Assembly (NCBI GenBank): GCA_019638595.1
Contig: JAHBTJ010000007.1
Span: 1 to 64,000 of the forward strand
DNA length: 64,000 nucleotides
From: Chitinophagaceae bacterium
GTDB lineage: Bacteria > Bacteroidota > Bacteroidia > Chitinophagales > Chitinophagaceae
Direction of reading: 5' to 3'
Shown here: positions 1 through 6,067 of the stretch, piece by piece
How positions within the stretch are numbered: position 1 is the first letter of the stretch
Layout of the letters: each line of letters opens with the position of its first letter
The notes under the pieces: generated by a model
Seen by the model: the letters and a program-made list of their open reading frames with translations, nothing else
What the model was told of the DNA's origin: nothing
Databases searched by the model: none
Made by a program: the position numbers and the translations under genes

Positions 1-1301
1 CGGTGATGGTTCAGCTCCGCCCCGGCATACAACCAAAAGCCCCCTCCAACTCCCCCGAAGGGGGAGGGTGCCTTCCACTCGGCAAACAAACGTGCGCCGA
101 TAGATTCCCCGGTGAGTTTGATGTGCTTCCAGCCATTGCCCCAGCCTGCCCTGCCGGAAACACCGAGACCCAGCTTTGTTTTGGCATCCGGCTTATAGGC
201 AACTGTTACAGCAATGTCGGTGGTAGTGGGGAAATAGTTCGTAGCCCGCTGGCTTTGGATCGTAGCTCCCACCTGTACCCGTTTTAAAAATGACTTCGTT
301 TTTTCAGGGTTGGGCGTAAAGTTTTCAGGCATGGTCATATTGCTGCTACCGCCACTGTTAATACCCAGTTGGTTCAGTTTATCCTTTAGCTTTGAAAGTT
401 CACCCTGCGCCTGCTGTATTTGCTGCTGCAGGTATTGGGCGGGATTGGCATTGGTTCCGTTGGTAGCGGGTATTCCAATCTGTTGTTGCAGTAATTGCTG
501 CACATTCGCCCTGGTTTGCAAGCCTGCCAGCGCCTGCGGGGTGCCGTAATTATCCGGCGTGGGGAACATCCGGCTTAACATGGAATGTTTTTTCCAGAAA
601 TTTGAAAAGGCAGGAATATTTTTCAGTACCGCCAGTGTTTTAGCAATGAGCTTATCGGGCTGGTCCAGGCTTTCCTTTAAATTGTTCAATTGTTGCGAAT
701 AGTAAAACGCTTCACGCTGGTATTTGCCAAAATGCCTGCTGATATCTTTAGGCAGGTTACTGTAGTTGCCCAGTAACTGTTTGAGCTGTTGCTGCCGCTG
801 CTGCACATACTGCTGAATGGCTTCGGCTTCGTTCAACTTACCTTGTAATATATCCAGGTTCTCCAGCGATTTGCCGAGCTGCTGCCGGATGTCTTTTGAT
901 CTGGAAACTACATTGCCCGCGTCTTTTAAAAAGCTGAGCGAAGTAGCCAGCGAATCCATACCGGCAAGATATTTACCGGGAAGCAACTTGCCGGCTTTGC
1001 CGTTGGCGGTGCTGAGCTTTTTATTGAGCTGTTGGTATTTCTTTTTGCCCGGCTTCAGCAGGGATGCCGCCGCGGATGAATCAACCGCTGCCAGTTTTTT
1101 CAACAATTTTTCTTCCTGGCGGGAAAGGCTTTTTAAATACTTTTCACTTTGCCGGGTAAGCTGGTTATCCAGCCCGTTTATTTTTTTATTGATATGGGAA
1201 GCATAATTAGAAGGCAGCTCTACAACGCCTGCGGACAGGCTATCCTGGGCATATAGTCCTGTGCAGGCGAGCAATAGTATAATGGTTAAAGTGATCTTCA
1301 T
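1..1301 (-). CDS. Secreted coiled-coil protein of unknown function (3' end outside window)
   Basis: The minus strand is open from the ATG at 1299-1301 to the left edge, about 433 codons, so the C-terminus is missing. The product starts with a clear signal peptide (MKITLTIILLLACTGLYAQ, cleavage after YAQ). A long Lys/Gln/Leu-rich helical region follows with clusters such as YVQQRQQQLKQLL and LQQQIQQAQGELSKLKDKL that look like coiled coil. The visible C-terminal part (KTKLGLGVSGRAGWGNGWKH, then LFAEW) alternates like outer-membrane beta-strands, so a helical periplasmic or surface part joined to a small barrel is possible. I do not recognise a family. The reading frame runs through a palindromic repeat near position 50-66, which is translated as a Ser-Pro-Phe-Gly-Gly segment. 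Confidence 0.8.
   Translation of the reverse strand, partial: MKITLTIILLLACTGLYAQDSLSAGVVELPSNYASHINKKINGLDNQLTRQSEKYLKSLSRQEEKLLKKLAAVDSSAAASLLKPGKKKYQQLNKKLSTANGKAGKLLPGKYLAGMDSLATSLSFLKDAGNVVSRSKDIRQQLGKSLENLDILQGKLNEAEAIQQYVQQRQQQLKQLLGNYSNLPKDISRHFGKYQREAFYYSQQLNNLKESLDQPDKLIAKTLAVLKNIPAFSNFWKKHSMLSRMFPTPDNYGTPQALAGLQTRANVQQLLQQQIGIPATNGTNANPAQYLQQQIQQAQGELSKLKDKLNQLGINSGGSSNMTMPENFTPNPEKTKSFLKRVQVGATIQSQRATNYFPTTTDIAVTVAYKPDAKTKLGLGVSGRAGWGNGWKHIKLTGESIGARLFAEWKAPSPFGGVGGGFWLYAGAELNHH
50..66. repeat. CTCCCCC-GAA-GGGGGAG palindrome inside a coding region
   Basis: A perfect 7-bp inverted repeat with a three-base loop lies inside the minus-strand gene, with extra CCCTCC/GGAGGG bases around it. 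On the minus strand it reads in frame as SPFGGVGGG. I associate this sequence type with dispersed intergenic repeats in Bacteroidota (recollection, not checked), which would make this copy an insertion into a gene. Confidence 0.6.
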
Positions 1302-1478
1302 GATAACAACAAAAGGGATGAAGGGATACCCGTTGGTTATTTACGGCAAAGAAAGGATAAATTATCAAATATCAACGCATGACTATTGTCACCCCCATGG
1401 AGGCAAAAAATATAAGTTACTGGTTATCAGTCAAAGACGTTCAAAAAAATATTGCATCATCACAAAAAAACCGTCTTT

Positions 1479-1558
1479 TAACGGTATAGCAGTACCGCTA
1501 AATAACGGTAGACAGCTACCGTTAAAAAACGGTATAAAAAAACGGTGTTTTATTTTTG
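1479..1558. repeat. Cluster of ACGGT/ACCGT pentamers with a 9-bp inverted repeat
   Basis: About 80 bp of AT-rich sequence hold six copies of the pentamer ACGGT or its complement, plus an imperfect ACCGC. The centre is a perfect inverted repeat, TAACGGTAG (1503-1511) and CTACCGTTA (1516-1524), with a 4-base loop. The cluster lies about 180-260 bp upstream of the start of the minus-strand secreted-protein gene. It could be a protein-binding array or a structured RNA. No function is assigned. Confidence 0.55.
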
Positions 1559-1562
1559 GTAG

Positions 1563-1790
1563 TGTCAGGGGAAATCACAGGTCTCTGAAATACGTGTTTT
1601 AATTGGGGAATATTGTATAGGTCGCCGGAGACGACAACAAATCCGTACGAAGCGGGGACGCTTCGCACAGCGGGATAATGTCAGGGGAAATCACAGGTCT
1701 CTGAAATACGTGTTTTAATTGGGGAATATTATATAGGTCGCCGGAGACGACAACAGATCCGTACGAAGCGGGGACGCTTCGCACAGCGGG
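1563..1790. repeat. Two tandem 116-bp repeat units with internal hairpins
   Basis: Units begin at 1563 and 1679 with TGTCAGGGG and are nearly identical over about 112 bases (for example TATTGTATAGG against TATTATATAGG). Each unit ends in two hairpins: GTCGCCGGAGACGAC, and a longer one with arms CGAAGCG and CGCTTCG (1648-1665 in unit 1). A diverged relative of the hairpin part occurs at 57768-57814, so this is a dispersed family and not only a local duplication. Stop codons interrupt all frames, so it is not coding. Confidence 0.9.
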
Positions 1791-1822
1791 GATATCGGAA
1801 AGATCATTCATTGTTTCCCGGG

Positions 1823-1864
1823 ATGCCGGTGTTCCGGCATTGTTCCCCGGCAGCCAAACCGGGG
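1823..1864. other. Two adjacent GC-rich hairpins
   Basis: ATGCCGG-TGTT-CCGGCAT (1823-1840) is followed by CCCCGG-(8 bases)-CCGGGG (1845-1864). Both stems are perfect. No T-run follows on either strand, so they are not classic intrinsic terminators. They sit just after the tandem repeat and before the small gene at 1969. Confidence 0.55.
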
Positions 1865-1968
1865 CAAAAATTTCACAGTGCTATCAGCTATCTCTTACAT
1901 TCCTTTAAATATCTGCACTCTAGAATATGGCACGTTATTATAAGTAATTATTTTTAAAACAGGGTCAT

Positions 1969-2178
1969 ATGAGCAGCAAACGATCGCGTCCATATTTTCA
2001 AAGGAAAAAAGGCGCTACGCATCCTATTCGTAAAAAAGAAGATGTCCGGGAAAATCCGGATAACAGGATTGACCAGGATTTCCCGGGTTTTCCGCATGCG
2101 CCTGCAAAGGAAGAGCTTATTCACCCCAGGACGAAGCAGGATAAAAAAACTGCTGATGCCGACGGTAAGAGCGGATGA
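1969..2178 (+). CDS. Small basic hydrophilic protein, unknown function
   Basis: This 69-residue product is rich in Lys, Arg, Asp and Pro and has no hydrophobic segment, signal peptide or Cys. Its N-terminus (MSSKRSRPYFQRKKG) is strongly basic and the remainder alternates acidic and basic residues, which suggests an intrinsically disordered cytoplasmic protein that may bind nucleic acid (inference). An overlapping frame at 2042 is open but has no protein-like character. The composition is orderly and unlike random translation, and similar small proteins seem familiar from Chitinophagaceae, but I cannot name a family. It converges with the VOC gene that ends at 2194. Confidence 0.65.
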   Translation: MSSKRSRPYFQRKKGATHPIRKKEDVRENPDNRIDQDFPGFPHAPAKEELIHPRTKQDKKTADADGKSG

Positions 2179-2193
2179 TATGTATGATTGCGC

Positions 2194-2616
2194 TTATAGT
2201 ACCTGGTTAAACTCCAGCCGTTCACCATCGGGGCCCGTGATATTGAAATATTTGCAGCCATTTTTCCAGAATTGTAAAAAAACAGGCGCCGGCTCCAGGA
2301 TGTTAAATCCTGCTTTCAACAGGCTGTTGTACGTCGCATCAATATCACTCACGTCAAAAGCAATGTGATCAATATGCCCGTCCTTCCTGTTTTTAACTTC
2401 CTGCAACTGCGCTCCGGGCAACTGGTAAAGCTCAATAATAATAGCGCCCTGCTGCATCATAATACAGGTGCCTTTTCCTTCGGACTGTGTAAATTCAGCC
2501 TCCATTACATTGGAGAAACCAAGCGACTGGTAAAAATTTTCTGACCTTCGGATATCCGTTACGGGAATGCCGATGTGCTGAATGGCTTTCAGCGGTAACT
2601 GTACGGGTAATGACAT
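2194..2616 (-). CDS. VOC (glyoxalase/bleomycin-resistance) superfamily protein
   Basis: This 140-residue protein contains both halves of a vicinal oxygen chelate fold: IQHIGIPVTDIRRSENFYQSLGF near the N-terminus and HIDHIAFDVSDIDATYNSLLKAGF in the middle, ending in ITGPDGERLEFNQ. The metal-ligand pattern is visible (His in QHIG, Glu in IIIELYQ, His in HIDHIAF, Glu in RLEFNQ), so a metal-dependent lyase, isomerase or dioxygenase is possible; the substrate is unknown. The frame extends upstream to 2865, but that would overlap the divergent exonuclease gene and add unrelated sequence, so I start at the ATG at 2614-2616 (MSLPVQLPLKAIQH). A 96-bp gap separates it from the divergent gene. Confidence 0.85.
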   Translation of the reverse strand: MSLPVQLPLKAIQHIGIPVTDIRRSENFYQSLGFSNVMEAEFTQSEGKGTCIMMQQGAIIIELYQLPGAQLQEVKNRKDGHIDHIAFDVSDIDATYNSLLKAGFNILEPAPVFLQFWKNGCKYFNITGPDGERLEFNQVL

Positions 2617-2712
2617 TATTTTTAAAGGGCTTTTATGAATGAAACCTGCTGACACCATTAAATTAACCAGAATTTTTTTACGGCATGTAATTTTCTTTAA
2701 CGAGGGCATAAA

Positions 2713-3759
2713 ATGGAACTTATAGAATTTACAGATAAAGGGCTTTATTGCAGCGCCGGAGATTTTTACATTGATCCCTGGGCGCCTGTTAATAAAGCGG
2801 TGATCACTCATGCGCACAGCGACCATGCCCGCCCGGGGAATGCACATTATCTCTGTCATACGCAAACGGCCCCTGTTTTAAAGCTCAGGTTGGGAGATGT
2901 AAGTATACAAACAACGGAATGGGGAGCGCCTGTTTATATTAATAGTGCAAAAGTATCGCTGCACCCGGCGGGGCATATCATCGGTTCATCGCAGGTAAGG
3001 GTTGAGCACAACGGTGAAGTATGGGTAGTAAGCGGTGATTATAAAATTGAAAACGATGGCTTAAGCGGGGCGTTTGAACCGGTCCGTTGTCATGTTTTTA
3101 TTTCCGAATCCACCTTCGGATTGCCCGTTTACCGCTGGAAGCCGCAGCAGGAAATTTTTGCTGATATACAGCGCTGGATCAGCGGGAACCGGCAGGCTGG
3201 AAAAACCTCCGTGGTCATTGCCTACAGCCTGGGCAAGGCGCAACGGGTTTTGAAATGCATAGCGGAAACTACCGACAGGATATTTGTGCATGGCGCCGTG
3301 TGGAATGTGCACCAGGCGCTGCTGGCAGCAGGTTCGGCACTGCCCGCCGTGCAGAGAATTACGCCCGAAACGAACAAAAGCGCTTTTAAAAATGCGGTTA
3401 TCATTGCTCCTCCCGGCGCTGACGGAACACCGTGGATGAAAAAATTTAATCCTTACAGTGTGGGCGTATGCAGCGGCTGGATGCAGGTGCGCGGCAACGT
3501 GAGGCGCGGGAACGCGGATGCCGGTTTTGCATTGAGCGATCATGCAGACTGGGAAGGGTTACTGGCGGCAGTAAAAGAAACCCGTGCTGAAAAAGTTTTT
3601 GTAACCCACGGTTTCCAGGCTGCCTTCAGCCGTTATTTAAATGAAAACGGTATACGATCGGAAGAAGTAAAAACAGCGTACGGAGGTGAGGAGGAAGAGC
3701 AGGAAAAGCCCTCTGCTTCCAAAGAGCAGGAAGAGGAAATGACAGGAGGTAACATATGA
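2713..3759 (+). CDS. Ligase-associated DNA exonuclease (metallo-beta-lactamase fold, SNM1/Pso2-like)
   Basis: The 348-residue protein has the MBL Zn-binding signature HAHSDH at residues 33-38, then HPAGHIIGS (84-92), SGDY with Asp109, SESTFG (131-136), and the late motif SDHADW with a final THGF. This is the pattern of the beta-CASP/SNM1-like exonuclease found beside bacterial ATP-dependent ligases. It should trim DNA ends in repair together with the ligase encoded next. The C-terminus is an unusual Glu-rich tail (EEEEQEKPSASKEQEEEMTGG), probably disordered. Its stop overlaps the ligase start by 4 bp (ATGA), so translation is coupled. The helicase and phosphoesterase often found in the same four-gene repair cluster are absent from this window. 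Confidence 0.9.
   Translation: MELIEFTDKGLYCSAGDFYIDPWAPVNKAVITHAHSDHARPGNAHYLCHTQTAPVLKLRLGDVSIQTTEWGAPVYINSAKVSLHPAGHIIGSSQVRVEHNGEVWVVSGDYKIENDGLSGAFEPVRCHVFISESTFGLPVYRWKPQQEIFADIQRWISGNRQAGKTSVVIAYSLGKAQRVLKCIAETTDRIFVHGAVWNVHQALLAAGSALPAVQRITPETNKSAFKNAVIIAPPGADGTPWMKKFNPYSVGVCSGWMQVRGNVRRGNADAGFALSDHADWEGLLAAVKETRAEKVFVTHGFQAAFSRYLNENGIRSEEVKTAYGGEEEEQEKPSASKEQEEEMTGGNI
3744..3750 (+). promoter_or_regulatory. Strong Shine-Dalgarno (AGGAGGT) for the DNA ligase
   Basis: AGGAGGT lies 5 bases before the ligase ATG at 3756, inside the last codons of the exonuclease. Such a full-strength site is uncommon in this window and supports both the chosen ligase start and coupled re-initiation. Confidence 0.75.
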
Positions 3760-5351
3760 AAACCTTTGCTTCACTGATCGCCCGGTTAGGCGCCAGTACC
3801 AAAACCAACGAAAAGCTGGATGCATTGACGGAATATTTTGCAACGGCCGGTGATCCGGATAAGGTATGGGTAATAGCTTTATTCAGCGGCAGACGTCCCA
3901 AAAGGGTTATCAGCTCAGCCCTTTTGCAATTATGGTGCATGGAAGCCGCCAACCTGCCAGCGTGGTTATTTGAAGAATGTTATCATACGGTAGGCGACCT
4001 GGGAGAAACCATTGCCTTGCTTTTGCCGCCCCCAAACCTCGAACGCAATGATACCACTCTTTCGTCTGTTATAGGCACACTGATGGCTGTTGAGAAAGAA
4101 GAGGAGGCTGTTAAAAAAGCCTTTGTAATGGATACCTGGATGCAACTGGACAAGGACGAACGCTTTGTTTTTAATAAGCTGCTTACAGGTAATTTCAGGA
4201 TCGGTGTTTCACAAAAAATGATCGTGAACGCATTGGCAAAAACAGTACAACTGGAGCCCAGTGTAATAGCGCATCGCATCAGCGGTAACTGGAACCCCGC
4301 CACCACTTCATTTGAAGCATTACTGAGCGAAAAGTCTTCCGCTGCCGATCATTCAAAGCCATACCCTTTTTACCTGGCTTATGCCATAGATGGCGAAGTG
4401 AGCGCTATAGGTAACGAAGACGAATGGCAGGCGGAATGGAAATGGGATGGCATACGCGGACAGCTTATTAAACGCAATCATGAAATTTTTGTGTGGAGCA
4501 GGGGCGAAGAGCTGATGACGGAAAAGTTCCCTGAATATCATGCACTAAAGAACATGCTGCCGGAGGGGTTGGTGCTGGATGGGGAAATTATTCCCAGCAT
4601 TGAGAATAAGCCCCTGCCCTTTGCCCTGTTACAAACGCGCATAGGTCGAAAAAATATCACCGGGAAAAATTTACGGGAAGCCCCTATTGCGTTTTTCGCC
4701 TATGATGTGCTGGAGCACAATGGAAACGATATAAGGGGGCAACCCTTAAGCATGCGCCGCATTTTACTGGAAGAAATAGTAAGCGCTGTCAATTACCCTG
4801 TACTGATCATTTCCCCGGTTATTGAGTTCACATCCTGGAGCCAACTGGAGCAGATCCGGAACGGCTCACGTAATATGGGCGCCGAAGGTATTATGCTCAA
4901 GCGAAGATCTTCTGCCTACCAGGTAGGACGTAAGGTGGGCGATTGGTGGAAATGGAAAGTAGATCCGCTGGTAATTGATGCTGTTATGATATATGCGCAG
5001 AAGGGGCATGGACGCAGAAGTAACTTGTATACAGACTATACGTTCGCCGTAAAAGACGGGGACAGGCTGATAAGCTTTACGAAAGCCTACTCCGGCTTAA
5101 CAGATAAAGAGTTTACACAGGTGGATGCTTTCGTAAAAAAGAACTCACTTGAAAAATTCGGACCTGTAAGAACAGTTAAGCCGGAGCTTGTTTTTGAAAT
5201 AGCATTTGAAGGAATAGCTGCCAGCAACCGGCACAAATCGGGTGTGGCATTGCGTTTTCCACGTATTAACCGCTGGAGAAAAGATAAGAAGCCGGATGAG
5301 ATCAACACGCTGGATGATCTGAAAAAAATGCTGCAGACCTATGGCAAATGA
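3756..5351 (+). CDS. ATP-dependent DNA ligase, bacterial LigB/LigC-like repair type
   Basis: The 531-residue protein has an N-terminal alpha-helical DNA-binding domain (about 1-200), the adenylation domain and an OB-fold. Motif I is EWKWDGIRGQ with the adenylated Lys229. Later motifs are visible as WSRGEEL, LDGEI, FFAYDVLEHNG, EGIMLKRRSSAYQVGRK and WWKWK, and the OB part has FAVKDGDRLISFTKAYSGLTDKE. It seals nicks using ATP and acts with the exonuclease encoded upstream (4-bp overlap). This family is separate from the NAD-dependent replicative ligase and from Ku/LigD end joining; no Ku gene is seen here. The cluster is complete as a two-gene operon because the following 127 bp hold no helicase gene. 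Confidence 0.93.
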   Translation: MKTFASLIARLGASTKTNEKLDALTEYFATAGDPDKVWVIALFSGRRPKRVISSALLQLWCMEAANLPAWLFEECYHTVGDLGETIALLLPPPNLERNDTTLSSVIGTLMAVEKEEEAVKKAFVMDTWMQLDKDERFVFNKLLTGNFRIGVSQKMIVNALAKTVQLEPSVIAHRISGNWNPATTSFEALLSEKSSAADHSKPYPFYLAYAIDGEVSAIGNEDEWQAEWKWDGIRGQLIKRNHEIFVWSRGEELMTEKFPEYHALKNMLPEGLVLDGEIIPSIENKPLPFALLQTRIGRKNITGKNLREAPIAFFAYDVLEHNGNDIRGQPLSMRRILLEEIVSAVNYPVLIISPVIEFTSWSQLEQIRNGSRNMGAEGIMLKRRSSAYQVGRKVGDWWKWKVDPLVIDAVMIYAQKGHGRRSNLYTDYTFAVKDGDRLISFTKAYSGLTDKEFTQVDAFVKKNSLEKFGPVRTVKPELVFEIAFEGIAASNRHKSGVALRFPRINRWRKDKKPDEINTLDDLKKMLQTYGK

Positions 5352-5478
5352 ACCGGCTTTAATCATTGTTCTTTATGCAAATAATTCGCATGGTGAAGCG
5401 CCAATTTATTGGATGTGAAAAATATAATGTGCGGTTATTAAATAAATGAGCTAACTTAATACGACTAAAGCTCTTTTT

Positions 5479-5877
5479 ATGATACACCTAACGATTTCCC
5501 GCATTGCCATTTTATTGCTGGCGCTCGTCATGATTGTCTTTGGTATTCAGCATTTCCTAAAGCCAGACAACATGCTTGTATATGTGCCGCTTTACCTCCC
5601 GCAAGGAATAGTTTGGGTTTACCTGGTAGGAATCGCGTTTATCCTTGCCGCACTCGCTTTTATAACCAACCGGTATGTTTCTATTGCCGGGTACATGCTT
5701 GCTGTTTTGCTGATTTTGTTTGTGCTGTTGATCCACATCCCTAACCACCTCAATTCCGGCGATCCGGTAATGAGGCAGATAGCGCTGGTAAATGCGTTGA
5801 AAGATACTGCCCTGGCAGGATTTGCCATGTATATTGCCAGCACCGCCAAACATCAGCGGCTAACCGCTTCTAATTAA
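5479..5877 (+). CDS. Small DoxX-like integral membrane protein
   Basis: This 132-residue protein has four hydrophobic segments (about 7-25, 43-62, 68-88 and 107-122) and the short motifs FGIQHFLKPD and HIPNHLNSGDPVMRQ, which fit the DoxX/DoxD-like four-helix family. Function in this family is poorly defined; links to redox or quinone-dependent processes exist for some members. It is transcribed alone, with a 127-bp gap from the ligase and a convergent metalloprotease gene downstream. I see no partner gene that narrows its job. Confidence 0.75.
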   Translation: MIHLTISRIAILLLALVMIVFGIQHFLKPDNMLVYVPLYLPQGIVWVYLVGIAFILAALAFITNRYVSIAGYMLAVLLILFVLLIHIPNHLNSGDPVMRQIALVNALKDTALAGFAMYIASTAKHQRLTASN

Positions 5878-6008
5878 GCTGCCGGTTCCTGTTTGCAATA
5901 ACTGTTTCCGTGTAATGGTATTTTCATGGAAAGAAAAAGCTGTATGCTTATGCCACGATAAGCCCGGGTATCACTCCCCTTTTTTTCGTTGGGCATTTGC
6001 GGATAGCA

Positions 6009-6045
6009 ATAAAAAAGAGGAAATATGATATACATATTTCCTCTT
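6009..6045 (-). terminator. Intrinsic terminator of the metalloprotease gene
   Basis: A perfect 13-bp stem (AAGAGGAAATATG at 6015-6027 with CATATTTCCTCTT at 6033-6045, 5-base loop) ends on the minus strand in a run of six T. It lies 23 bp past the stop of the minus-strand gene and could also slow plus-strand readthrough from the DoxX-like gene. Confidence 0.85.
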
Positions 6046-6067
6046 CCGTTAGCCGTATGCGAAATGT

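Noticed and set aside
1261-1602. 113-codon plus-strand frame through the pentamer array
   Set aside because: It runs through repeats and the antisense of a signal peptide; the product is low-complexity and implausible.
2042-2368. 108-codon plus-strand frame overlapping the small basic gene and the VOC gene
   Set aside because: It crosses two better-supported genes, one on the opposite strand, and has no recognisable motifs.
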